Below are positions 15,065 through 23,419 of a stretch of DNA of 34,652 nucleotides, in pieces. Source of the stretch: Bacteroidales bacterium (lineage in GTDB: Bacteria; Bacteroidota; Bacteroidia; Bacteroidales; CAIWKO01); NCBI GenBank assembly GCA_018004645.1, contig JAGNBV010000021.1, positions 1-34,652 of the forward strand, written 5' to 3'. The translations under genes were made by a program, and so were the position numbers. A model generated the notes under the pieces. That model searched no databases. It was not told where the DNA came from and saw only the letters and a program-made list of their open reading frames with translations. Numbering within the stretch: the stretch's first letter is position 1; each line of letters begins with the position of its first letter.

Positions 15065-18000
15065 ATGAAAAAAAGCTATTTTCTTCTTTCTTTACAATTT
15101 GCAATTACTTTTTTTTGTAGCCTATGCCTTTATGGACAGAACCTGGTGCTTAACCCGAGTTTTGAAACTGTTAATACGGCTAATCTGAAATGTAGCTGGT
15201 ATCTGACCAATACCGAGTTTACCAACGCAATTTCAAATTGGACCATGCCTACAGGCGGGTCAACAGATATTTTTCATTCATCACTTGCTACATCATGTTT
15301 TTGTAGTCCGTTTTCCACCGATGCCAGTTCTCCCGGAACACAGGCTCCCCGCACCGGAAACTCCATGTCGGCAGTTTTTGTTTATGGCAGCGGCGGCTGC
15401 ACACCATACCGCGAGTACTTGCAAGGAGCGCTCTCTTCCCCTTTGGTTCCGGGGCAACAATATTGCATTGAGTTTTATGTGTCTTTAGCTGATTTAAGCA
15501 CGTACGCATGCAACAACCTTGGGGTTTATTTCACAACAGCGCCATTTTATAACTCCAGCATGTGTGTTTATAGTGCTACTCCTCAGGTAAACTATATAGG
15601 GATCATTACAAACAAAACAGCATGGACATTGATTTCGCTGTCTTTCACACCCACACAAGCCTTTACGCATTTTACCATTGGCAATTTTTATTCCGATGCA
15701 GCTACTTCAACCACAAACGTGGGCGGAACCAAGACACAAACCCGTTATTTCCTTGATGATGTTGATATCCACTTGTGCAACACAATGACCGTTACTGTTA
15801 ACAGTCCAACAATCTGTGCAGGGCAGACGGCTACATTAAATGCCACTTCGAACCTTGCCGGGACAAACTTTACCTGGAGTACCGGCGCTACCGGAGCCAC
15901 CATTAATGTGAGCCCTACCACAACAACTTCATATACTGTGACCGGTACTGCATCTGGCGGTGTTACTGCTTCGGCAGTCGCCACTGTAAATGTCAATCCT
16001 CTTCCTTCGGTAAGCGCCGGCGCTTTGCCAAGTGCTGTTTGCAACGGACAATGCACCAACCTTAGCGCTAACGGTGCTTCTAGCTATACCTGGATGCCCG
16101 GAAATCTTACAGGGGCCACTGTCAATGTGTGCCCAACAACAAATACCACGTACTCGGTTACCGGAACAACCACTGCAGGTTGCTCTGCTTCCTCGCAGCT
16201 CACCGTTACCGTAAATCCCATACCTGTGCTTTCGGCCTCGGCATCACCTGCCAATATCTGTGCAAGCCAATGTTCCAACCTCAGCGTTAACGGCGCATCT
16301 ACCTATACCTGGATGCCCGGTAATCTGAATGGAAGTTTGATTAATGTATGCCCGACTTCTTCCACCACATATACTGTTACCGGAACAACTACTGCCGGCT
16401 GCTCAGCCACAAGCACGGCAACAGTTACTGTTAATGCCAATCCTGTGATTACAGTCGCAGCTTCTCCGGCAGCAATATGCTCCGGACAATGCACCAACCT
16501 AAGCGCTAACGGTGCTTCGACATATACCTGGATGCCCGGAAATCTTACGGGGGCTACTGTCAATGTGTGCCCAACAACAAATACCACGTATTCGGTGACC
16601 GGAACAACCACTGCCGGCTGCTCTGCTTCCTCGCAGCTTACCGTTACCGTAAATCCCATACCTGTGCTTTCGGCCTCGGCATCACCTGCCAATATCTGTG
16701 CAGGCCAATGTTCTAACCTCAGCGTTAACGGCGCATCTACCTATACCTGGATGCCCGGTAATCTGAATGGAAGTTTGATTAATGTATGCCCGACTTCTTC
16801 CACCACATATACTGTTACAGGAACAACTACTGCCGGCTGCTCAGCCACAAGCACGGCAACAGTTACTGTTAATGCCAATCCTGTGAATACAGTCGCAGCT
16901 TCTCCGGCAGCAATATGCTCCGGACAATGCACCAACCTAAGCGCTAACGGTGCTTCGACATATACCTGGATGCCCGGAAATCTTACGGGGGCTACTGTCA
17001 ATGTGTGCCCAACAACAAATACCACGTATTCGGTGACCGGAACAACCACTGCCGGCTGCTCTGCTTCCTCGCAGCTTACCGTTACCGTAAATCCCATACC
17101 AGTGCTTTCGGCCTCTGCATCACCTGCCAGCATTTGTGCAGGCCAGTGTACCGATCTCAGCGCTAACGGCGCTTCTACCTATACATGGATGCCCGGGAAT
17201 CTGACCGGAAGTTTGGTTAACGTATGCCCAACTTCTTCAACTGCATATACCCTCACGGGAACCACGGCCACTGGGTGTTCTTCCTCTACTGTAGTAACTG
17301 TAAATGTAAATCCTGTTCCGGTCATTACTGCTACAGCTTCGCCGGCAACATTATGCCTCGGAGGGTGTACCAACCTGAATGCTTCGGGAGCTGATAATTA
17401 CAGTTGGATGCCTGGAAACCTTGCTGGATACACTATAAATGTTTGCCCCAATATTACTACCACATATACGGTAACAGGATCATCATTGCAAGGATGTTCA
17501 TCAACAAATGAGGTAACAGTAAATGTAGCTATTGCACCTATTGTTACTGCTGTCGCCACCCCCGCCAACATTTGTCAGGGGCTGTGCACCGTTATCAATG
17601 GCTCCGGTGCAGATTCTTATCTCTGGCAACCCGGCGGACTCACAGGAGCATCTATTAATGTATGTCCCACAGCCACAACGGTATATTCAGTAACGGGCAT
17701 CAGCCCCGAGGGCTGTTCCGCAACAGCAACAGCAACTGTGACTGTGACACCAATGCCAGTGGTTTTTGCCAGCACCTCTAACGACACCTTATGCTTTGGA
17801 GAACCCACTAATTTATATGCTTCTGGTGCCCAGAATTTTCAATGGCAACCCGGAGGAATGACTGGTGCGTATGTTATTGTTTATCCCGATGCAACCACCA
17901 CCTATACTGTAACAGGCGATGTCAATGGATGTCAGGGAACAGTCCAAGTAACCATCAATGTGTATCCTTATCCGGACATTACCTTTGATGCCGACAGGAA

Positions 18001-18754
18001 AGAAGGTTGCGAAGACCTGCTGGTGCAGTTTACCGACCAGAGCAACTTCGATGACGCAAGCTGGTACTGGGAATTCGGAGACAATACTTTTTCGTACGAA
18101 CAAAACCCGCTTCATTATTTTAATGATCAGGGTGTCTATAACGTAAGTTTAACGATGACAACAATTTATGGCTGCACTTCCACCTTTTTATGGCCCGATA
18201 TGATTACAGTTTATAAAACTCCTGAAGCAGAGTTTGTTTTCGCACCCGAATTTCCTACCGAACTGTCGCCAACGGTATGGTTTTACGACCGTTCTTTTGG
18301 CGCATCAGCCTGGGAATGGGATTTTGGCGACTATAATGCCCTGATAAATAATTCCAACGAGCAAAACCCCATATACCAGTATTCCGATACCGGTTATTAT
18401 GATGTTATGCTAATTGCGATTTCACCCATGGGCTGCGCCGATACGACCCGTCATACAGTTTATATTGCTCCCGAGGTGGCTTTTTTTGTCCCCAATGCGT
18501 TTACCCCCAATGATGACGACAGGAACTCCAATTTCATCGGCAAAGGCAAAAACATCCGTTGGGAAACTTTCGAGATGCGTATATACGACCGCTGGGGCAA
18601 ACAGATATTATATACACAGGATTGGCAGCAAGGATGGAACGGCAAGTTTAATGGCAAGGATATGCCTCAGGATGTGTATGTGTGGCTGATTAGCTTTATT
18701 GATACTGCTATGCAAAAACACAACCTCAAAGGGACTGTTACGCTGGTAAGGTAG
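15065..18754 (+). CDS. Giant surface adhesin 1: head domain, ten Ig-like repeats, two PKD domains, T9SS type B C-terminal domain
   Basis: A 1229-residue protein. The signal peptide covers about residues 1-24 (ending CLYGQ). A head domain with a NLVLNPSFE start follows, probably a jelly-roll carbohydrate or ligand-binding fold, to about residue 240. Ten Ig-like repeats of about 73 residues (241-968) have a core of YTWMPGNLTGATVNVCP and Y(S/T)VTGTTTAGCSA. Two PKD domains come next, each with a W-E-F/W-D-F-G-D signature (WYWEFGDN and WEWDFGDY). The last ~90 residues are the gliding-motility-associated (CHU_C) module, starting FVPNAFTPNDDD and ending in MRIYDRWGKQILYTQDW and GTVTLVR, which acts as a T9SS type B signal. 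The protein is very rich in Thr and Ser, and most repeats have four Cys. Predicted role: surface attachment or gliding. Its ligand is unknown. Confidence 0.92.
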   Translation: MKKSYFLLSLQFAITFFCSLCLYGQNLVLNPSFETVNTANLKCSWYLTNTEFTNAISNWTMPTGGSTDIFHSSLATSCFCSPFSTDASSPGTQAPRTGNSMSAVFVYGSGGCTPYREYLQGALSSPLVPGQQYCIEFYVSLADLSTYACNNLGVYFTTAPFYNSSMCVYSATPQVNYIGIITNKTAWTLISLSFTPTQAFTHFTIGNFYSDAATSTTNVGGTKTQTRYFLDDVDIHLCNTMTVTVNSPTICAGQTATLNATSNLAGTNFTWSTGATGATINVSPTTTTSYTVTGTASGGVTASAVATVNVNPLPSVSAGALPSAVCNGQCTNLSANGASSYTWMPGNLTGATVNVCPTTNTTYSVTGTTTAGCSASSQLTVTVNPIPVLSASASPANICASQCSNLSVNGASTYTWMPGNLNGSLINVCPTSSTTYTVTGTTTAGCSATSTATVTVNANPVITVAASPAAICSGQCTNLSANGASTYTWMPGNLTGATVNVCPTTNTTYSVTGTTTAGCSASSQLTVTVNPIPVLSASASPANICAGQCSNLSVNGASTYTWMPGNLNGSLINVCPTSSTTYTVTGTTTAGCSATSTATVTVNANPVNTVAASPAAICSGQCTNLSANGASTYTWMPGNLTGATVNVCPTTNTTYSVTGTTTAGCSASSQLTVTVNPIPVLSASASPASICAGQCTDLSANGASTYTWMPGNLTGSLVNVCPTSSTAYTLTGTTATGCSSSTVVTVNVNPVPVITATASPATLCLGGCTNLNASGADNYSWMPGNLAGYTINVCPNITTTYTVTGSSLQGCSSTNEVTVNVAIAPIVTAVATPANICQGLCTVINGSGADSYLWQPGGLTGASINVCPTATTVYSVTGISPEGCSATATATVTVTPMPVVFASTSNDTLCFGEPTNLYASGAQNFQWQPGGMTGAYVIVYPDATTTYTVTGDVNGCQGTVQVTINVYPYPDITFDADRKEGCEDLLVQFTDQSNFDDASWYWEFGDNTFSYEQNPLHYFNDQGVYNVSLTMTTIYGCTSTFLWPDMITVYKTPEAEFVFAPEFPTELSPTVWFYDRSFGASAWEWDFGDYNALINNSNEQNPIYQYSDTGYYDVMLIAISPMGCADTTRHTVYIAPEVAFFVPNAFTPNDDDRNSNFIGKGKNIRWETFEMRIYDRWGKQILYTQDWQQGWNGKFNGKDMPQDVYVWLISFIDTAMQKHNLKGTVTLVR
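15785..17968 (+). repeat. Tandem array of ten Ig-like repeat units (about 219 bp each)
   Basis: Ten consecutive units of about 73 codons lie inside adhesin 1. Units alternate between two subtypes, one starting IPVLSASASPA and the other NPVxTVAASPA, so the higher-order period is 438 bp. The outer units (1, 8, 9, 10) are more diverged; the central ones are nearly identical. Confidence 0.88.
16223..17098 (+). repeat. Near-identical 438-bp tandem duplication within the array
   Basis: Segments 16223-16660 and 16661-17098 are adjacent copies of one double unit. By eye they differ at only about five bases, one of which changes Ile to Asn (GTGATTACA against GTGAATACA). A third, more diverged copy overlaps the left side (from about 16020). 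Confidence 0.85.
17969..18754 (+). repeat. Adhesin C-terminal module, copy 1
   Basis: A 786-bp segment encoding two PKD domains and the CHU_C module. It has a close counterpart of equal length at 21368-22153, with long stretches of exact nucleotide identity (for example near 18010 and 18300) and no insertion or deletion. Confidence 0.85.
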
Positions 18755-18808
18755 CAGGAGTGACCTTTTGAGATGTTTTTTGAAATCTTACCATCATTTT
18801 ATGCCAGA

Positions 18809-18852
18809 CCTATTCACAAATGAACAAAACTAAATTCATTGATGTGAATAGG
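18809..18852. repeat. 44-nt hairpin between the two adhesin genes
   Basis: CCTATTCACA (18809-18818) pairs with TGTGAATAGG (18843-18852) and AATGAA pairs with TTCATT inside it, leaving a GA bulge and a ten-base A-rich loop. That makes 16 base pairs. No T-run follows, so it is either a rho-independent terminator without a U-tract, an mRNA-stabilising 3' hairpin for adhesin 1, or a protein-binding palindrome. Confidence 0.6.
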
Positions 18853-18991
18853 TTGTGCAGGCAGCAGTTAAGCCAATTCCGCAAAGAAAATTTTAAAACG
18901 ACAAATCATTGCCGGATGACCGGGTTTTCTTTTGTGAAACATAAGGGTGAAAAATTCGTATGAATTTTCAGGTATTCCAGAGTTTTTAGCT

Positions 18992-18999
18992 TATCTTTG
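18992..18999 (+). promoter_or_regulatory. -7 element for adhesin 2
   Basis: TATCTTTG, an exact TAnnTTTG match, lies 58 bases before the ATG at 19058. Its position inside the longest possible reading frame argues against the upstream ATG at 18947. Confidence 0.5.
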
Positions 19000-19057
19000 T
19001 TTTAGTATATATCAAATAAAATTATCCATATGTTTTCCTTGGTCAAATTGTTCAATA

Positions 19058-22000
19058 ATGAAAATCAGAAATCTGAATAAACAGCTGACATGGATTGCCT
19101 TTAAGACCCATAAAATTTTCTTGCACGGACAATTTTTTTTTACCTGTCTTCTGTTTTTATTCGCAGTTAACCTCTCTGTTGGCCAGGTTATTATCGATTC
19201 CTGTTTCATGAGTCCTTCACCGGGAACCAGTTTTTCCTCCACCACTAACCTGACTGGAAACAATTCTGACCTGCTGTCGTGGACAGGCAGTAGCTGGACG
19301 GGCGGCTGGCCTGCTGCAAACCTCACAATTCCCCCTCCAAACAATGGGGTGGGATGCAGGGCAATTTTTATCGGAAATGGACAAACATGGACCACCGGGG
19401 GAGAGGGTTTCGGATTGCGTTTTACTCCTGCTTTGGTAAGCGGACAAACCTATACCTTTAACATTACCTACGTTAGCCACGGTACAGGCAGCACCGGTAG
19501 TTTTTCACCTTTTTTTTATACCAACTCAAATGGTTCACTTAGCGGAGCGGTTTTAGTTGGAAACATAACTCCTGTAGGATATTCATGGACAACCAATCCG
19601 ATAACCTTCACTGCTACCGCTGCTCAGGCAGGACATACCTGGATATATATTTTTTCTGGCTCTAGCGGGAGTTCCGGACTGATCAATAATTTCTGTCCAT
19701 CGTGCAATACCACCTGCAATCCAACTTTCAACCCCGTAGGGCCATACTGCGCCGGAGCATCCATTCCGGCATTGCCCACCACCTCAACAAACGGGATTCC
19801 CGGCACCTGGAGTCCGGCAATAAACAATACAACAACAACTAACTATACTTTCACTCCATCCAACGGCTGTGCAACGACTACATCCCTGACCATAACTATC
19901 AATCCCAATGTAACTCCAACATTCACCCCGCTCGGGCCTTATTGTGCTGGTGCTACTCCTGCTATACTTCCAGGCACCTCAACCAACAGCATCAGCGGCA
20001 CCTGGAACCCTGCAACCATCAGTACCGCCACGGCAGGGACAAGTACCTACACTTTTACGCCCACTGCAGGACAATGCGCCGCCACCACAACCATGAATGT
20101 CACCGTAAACGCAGCCACTACACCTTCTTTTACTGCTCTTGGTCCTTATTGTGTGGGTGCCACACCCGGCACGCTTCCGGGAACTTCCACCAACGGGATT
20201 ACCGGCACCTGGAGCCCGGCAGCCATCAATACTACCACCGCAGGAACAAGTACATATACCTTTACCCCTGCGGCAGGACAATGTGCAACAACCACCACCA
20301 TGATTGTTACCGTGAGTTCTGGTATAACGCCCACTTTCACCACACTAGGACCATATTGCGCTGGCGCCGCGCCCGGCACACTCCCGGGAACTTCCACCAA
20401 CGGGATTACCGGTACCTGGAGCCCGGCAAGCATCAATACTGCCACTGCAGGGACAAACACCTACACGTTTACACCCACAGCGGGACAATGCGCGATCTCC
20501 ACCACCATGAATGTTACCGTAAATGCTAACACTACACCTGACTTTACTGCTCTTGGACCTTATTGCGTGGGCGCCACTCCAGGCACACTGCCGGGTACCT
20601 CGACCAACGGAATTACGGGCACCTGGAGCCCGGCAACCATCAATACCGCCACAGCGGGGACAAGCACTTACACTTTTACCCCGACATCAGGACAGTGTGC
20701 CACCACCACCACCATGAGTGTTACCGTGAGCACTGGCATAACACCTGCGTTTACCGCACTGGGACCTTATTGCGTGGGCGCTACTCCAGAGACACTGCCA
20801 AATACTTCAACCAACGGCATCAGCGGCACCTGGACCCCGGCATCCATCAGTACCGCCACGGCAGGGACAAGCACCTATACGTTTACTCCCACATCAGGGC
20901 AATGTGCCACCACCACAACCATGGACGTTACTGTGAACCCCAATATTACACCCTCCTTTACCGCGCTGGGCCCTTATTGCGTTGGCGCCACTCCAGGCAC
21001 ACTTCCGGGTACCTCGAACAACGGAATTACCGGCACCTGGAGTCCTGCCACCATCAATACCGCTGCAGCGGGGACAGGCACATACACGTTTACACCTGAA
21101 CCCACGGGACAATGCACCCTGCCTGTTACCATGAATATTGTGATCAGTGTGGCAGCAGATATTCATGCCAGCACCACACAGGCCAACATTTGTTTCGGTA
21201 GCAGTACGCAAATCTATGCAGGTGGCGCTACGAATTTTGTCTGGCAACCTGGTAACATCAGCGGCAGCTATATCAGCGTTTCGCCTTCTAATACCACCAC
21301 CTACACCGTTACCGGCCAATTGAACGGCTGCACAGGCTCAGACACGATTACCGTGCATGTGTTCCCATATCCTGTCATTACTTTTGATGCCGACAGGAAG
21401 GAAGGTTGCGAAGACCTGCTGGTGCAGTTTACCGACCAGAGCAATTTCGATGACGCAAGCTGGTACTGGGAATTCGGAGACTATACTTTTTCTTACGAAC
21501 ATAACCCGCTGCATTATTTTTATGATCCGGGTGTGTTTGACGTAAGTCTAACGATGACAACAATTTATGGCTGCAGTTCCACCTTTTTGTGGTCTGATAT
21601 GATTACGGTTTATAAATCACCGGAAGCCGAATTTGTGTCGGTGCCGGAATTTCCTTCGGAACTATCGCCAACGGTATGGTTTTACGACCGTTCTTTTGCT
21701 GCATCGGCTTGGGAATGGGATTTCGGCGACTATAATGCCCTGATAAATAACTCTAACGAACAAAACCCCATACACCAGTATTCCGATACCGGCTATTTTG
21801 ATGTCATGCTAATTGCTCTTACACCTATGGGCTGTGCCGATACAACCCGTCATACGGTTTACATTGCGCCCGAGATGGCTTTTTTTATCCCCAATGCGTT
21901 TACGCCCAATGAGGATGACAAGAACTCAAGCTTTATATGCAAAGGCAATGGCATACGGTGGGAGACCTTTGAAATGCGTATTTACGACCGCTGGGGCAAA

Positions 22001-22153
22001 CAGCTTTTATACACTCAGGATGCGCTGGCAGGGTGGAACGGAAAATACAAAGGAGCAGTGATGCCTCAGGATGTGTATGTCTGGCTGATTAGTTTTGTGG
22101 ACGTCTGTTTGCAAAAACACGACCTCAAGGGAACAGTAACCCTGATAAAATAA
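19058..22153 (+). CDS. Giant surface adhesin 2: head domain, seven 69-residue repeats, Ig-like repeat, two PKD domains, T9SS type B C-terminal domain
   Basis: 1031 residues from the ATG at 19058 (MKIRNLNKQLTW). The signal segment is about residues 22-44, ending LSVGQ. The head domain (about 45-215) is unlike that of adhesin 1. Seven repeats of about 69 residues follow (217-698), with the core FTALGPYCVGATPGTLPGTS, then NGITGTWSP and TYTFTPTAGQCATTTTM. One Ig-like unit of the adhesin 1 type (ICFGSSTQIYAGGATNF) follows, then two PKD domains and a CHU_C module (FIPNAFTPNEDD to GTVTLIK) nearly the same as in adhesin 1. The frame is open upstream to 18947, but the promoter at 18992 and the normal signal peptide favour 19058. 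Surface export by T9SS is expected; binding partner unknown. Confidence 0.9.
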   Translation: MKIRNLNKQLTWIAFKTHKIFLHGQFFFTCLLFLFAVNLSVGQVIIDSCFMSPSPGTSFSSTTNLTGNNSDLLSWTGSSWTGGWPAANLTIPPPNNGVGCRAIFIGNGQTWTTGGEGFGLRFTPALVSGQTYTFNITYVSHGTGSTGSFSPFFYTNSNGSLSGAVLVGNITPVGYSWTTNPITFTATAAQAGHTWIYIFSGSSGSSGLINNFCPSCNTTCNPTFNPVGPYCAGASIPALPTTSTNGIPGTWSPAINNTTTTNYTFTPSNGCATTTSLTITINPNVTPTFTPLGPYCAGATPAILPGTSTNSISGTWNPATISTATAGTSTYTFTPTAGQCAATTTMNVTVNAATTPSFTALGPYCVGATPGTLPGTSTNGITGTWSPAAINTTTAGTSTYTFTPAAGQCATTTTMIVTVSSGITPTFTTLGPYCAGAAPGTLPGTSTNGITGTWSPASINTATAGTNTYTFTPTAGQCAISTTMNVTVNANTTPDFTALGPYCVGATPGTLPGTSTNGITGTWSPATINTATAGTSTYTFTPTSGQCATTTTMSVTVSTGITPAFTALGPYCVGATPETLPNTSTNGISGTWTPASISTATAGTSTYTFTPTSGQCATTTTMDVTVNPNITPSFTALGPYCVGATPGTLPGTSNNGITGTWSPATINTAAAGTGTYTFTPEPTGQCTLPVTMNIVISVAADIHASTTQANICFGSSTQIYAGGATNFVWQPGNISGSYISVSPSNTTTYTVTGQLNGCTGSDTITVHVFPYPVITFDADRKEGCEDLLVQFTDQSNFDDASWYWEFGDYTFSYEHNPLHYFYDPGVFDVSLTMTTIYGCSSTFLWSDMITVYKSPEAEFVSVPEFPSELSPTVWFYDRSFAASAWEWDFGDYNALINNSNEQNPIHQYSDTGYFDVMLIALTPMGCADTTRHTVYIAPEMAFFIPNAFTPNEDDKNSSFICKGNGIRWETFEMRIYDRWGKQLLYTQDALAGWNGKYKGAVMPQDVYVWLISFVDVCLQKHDLKGTVTLIK
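19706..21151 (+). repeat. Tandem array of seven repeats of about 207 bp
   Basis: LGPYC/VGPYC codons recur at about 19739, 19935, 20139, 20348, 20554, 20761 and 20968, a period near 207 bp. Each unit has three Cys or fewer and about one-quarter Thr. This stalk is unrelated in sequence to the 73-residue array of adhesin 1. Confidence 0.88.
21368..22153 (+). repeat. Adhesin C-terminal module, copy 2
   Basis: A 786-bp counterpart of 17969-18754. The encoded domains align without gaps, with scattered substitutions (for example NTFSYEQN against YTFSYEHN and FIGKGKNIRW against FICKGNGIRW). Confidence 0.85.
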
Positions 22154-22206
22154 AATCCCGCTACAATATATTTTGCAAAAATTAGTTTTATTTAGTTAAA
22201 AATGAC

Positions 22207-22214
22207 TAATTTTG
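22207..22214 (+). promoter_or_regulatory. -7 element for the bamD operon
   Basis: TAATTTTG, an exact TAnnTTTG match, ends only 4 bases before the bamD ATG at 22219. If it is used, the transcript would be leaderless or nearly so. Confidence 0.45.
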
Positions 22215-22218
22215 CACC

Positions 22219-23049
22219 ATGTTTAAAACAACGCGCATTACACTGGCCTGTTTCGTCCTGTTGGCGGGCATTGTGTTGAATTCTTGCAACAATTACCGGC
22301 AGGTGCTCAAAAGTTCAGATATTAGGCTTAAATACAAAACAGCTGTTGAACTTTATGAAAAGGGAGATTTTCACAGGGCCATGCAGCTTTTTGATGAATT
22401 GCTGATTTTTTACCGCGGCAACGATACTTCCGAAATGATTAACTACTATTATGCGTATTGTTATTACGGAGAAGAAGACTACCTCGAAGCCGGATATTAT
22501 TTTACCAAATTCTCGTCATCGTTCCCAACAAGCAAGTATTCCGAAGAATGCGATTATATGTCGGCTTATTGTCAGTATCTTTTTTCACCAATATACGGCC
22601 TGGATCAGACGATAAGCATAGATGCCATCAAACAATTTCAGCTTTTTATAAACGAATATCCCGCCAGCAGCCGTGTGGCAAAGTGTAATGAACTCATTGA
22701 CGAACTTCGCGCCAAGCTTGAGAAAAAAGAATTTGAAACTGCCCGGCTTTACTACAAAATTGAGAGTTATCAGGCCGCTTATGTTGCATTTAAAAATGTG
22801 CTCAAAGATTATCCGGATACCAGGCATAAAGAAGATATCTATTACTATATGCTGGCGTCAAGCTACGAGTATGCCATAAATAGCATTGAAACAAAAAAGA
22901 AAGAACGGCTGGAACTGGCCCGCGACGCCTATAACTCTTTAAACACCAGCTTCCCGCAATCGGAATACGGTAAAGCTGCCAAATCAATCATGAAAAATAT
23001 CGAAAAAGAGTTAGCCAAATACGCGAATAAAGACAACACTCAGATATAA
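22219..23049 (+). CDS. bamD: Outer-membrane protein assembly lipoprotein BamD
   Basis: 276 residues. A lipoprotein signal ends at LNSC (Cys23), placing the protein at the inner face of the outer membrane, where it works with BamA to insert beta-barrels. The mature part is a run of TPR-like helical hairpins: AVELYEKGDFHRAMQLFDEL (about 42-61), an AGYYFTKFSSSFPTSKYSEE repeat, AIKQFQLFINEYPASSRV, and a C-terminal AYVAFKNVLKDYPDTRHKED. The YPxS/YPDT turns with following basic residues are typical of BamD/ComL. It is the first gene of a same-strand run with rpoZ (25-base gap), coaBC, the DUF4835 protein and recN. Length and domain order fit the family. Confidence 0.93.
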   Translation: MFKTTRITLACFVLLAGIVLNSCNNYRQVLKSSDIRLKYKTAVELYEKGDFHRAMQLFDELLIFYRGNDTSEMINYYYAYCYYGEEDYLEAGYYFTKFSSSFPTSKYSEECDYMSAYCQYLFSPIYGLDQTISIDAIKQFQLFINEYPASSRVAKCNELIDELRAKLEKKEFETARLYYKIESYQAAYVAFKNVLKDYPDTRHKEDIYYYMLASSYEYAINSIETKKKERLELARDAYNSLNTSFPQSEYGKAAKSIMKNIEKELAKYANKDNTQI

Positions 23050-23074
23050 ATAACACGAAATACAAACAGATCAT

Positions 23075-23410
23075 ATGGATAACAAAAAATCAAAAGTAGG
23101 CACACTGGCGGTAACAAGAAACATCAGCGATTTTACCAAAGAAACCGGAAATATCTATGAAACTATCGTGATTCTTGCTAACCGCGCCAACAAAATCTCC
23201 TCTGAAATCAAAGAAGAACTCAACGAAAAAATTCAGGAGTTCTCCACAACAACCGACAACCTGGAAGAAATATTTGAAAACCGGGAACAGATAGAAATTG
23301 CCAAATATTACGAAAGACTCCCCAAACCATCGCTGGTCGCTATCAACGAGTACCTCAACAACAAACTGTATTTTCGGAATCCGTTAAAAGAAAACCCTAC
23401 TGATTTTTAA
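23075..23410 (+). CDS. rpoZ: RNA polymerase omega subunit, Bacteroidota type
   Basis: A 111-residue protein. The central region NIYETIVILANRANKISSEI matches the conserved helix of the omega/RPB6 family that clamps the beta' C-terminus and helps assemble RNA polymerase. The following EELNEKIQEFSTTTDNLEE and the end YERLPKPSLVAINEYLNNKL are features of the Bacteroidota version, which is longer than E. coli omega and ends in a conserved PKP segment. It sits between bamD and coaBC, 9 bases before the coaBC ATG, so it is probably translated from the same message. The Asn/Lys-rich start MDNKKSKVG fits family starts. Confidence 0.9.
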   Translation: MDNKKSKVGTLAVTRNISDFTKETGNIYETIVILANRANKISSEIKEELNEKIQEFSTTTDNLEEIFENREQIEIAKYYERLPKPSLVAINEYLNNKLYFRNPLKENPTDF

Positions 23411-23419
23411 TCTTTTAGG

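Larger units (their letters stand above)
18755..19057. other. 303-base spacer between adhesins
   Basis: It holds the hairpin at 18809-18852 and the -7 element at 18992-18999 for the next gene. The open frame of adhesin 2 extends upstream into this spacer to 18947, but that part lies upstream of, or across, the promoter element. No other gene was seen. Confidence 0.6.

Noticed and set aside
16303..17133. Long antisense open frames in the adhesin 1 array (129 and 130 residues)
   Set aside because: They repeat with the array and come from the codon pattern of the Thr/Ala/Val-rich repeats; no start context, signal or domain.
19942..21099. Overlapping plus- and minus-strand frames in the adhesin 2 array (up to 195 residues)
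   Set aside because: His/Tyr/Arg-rich periodic peptides mirror the 207-bp repeat; they are shadows of the real frame.
15785..21151. Tandem arrays considered as CRISPR or other non-coding repeats
   Set aside because: Units are whole codons within long open frames and encode beta-rich domains; there are no short repeat-spacer patterns.
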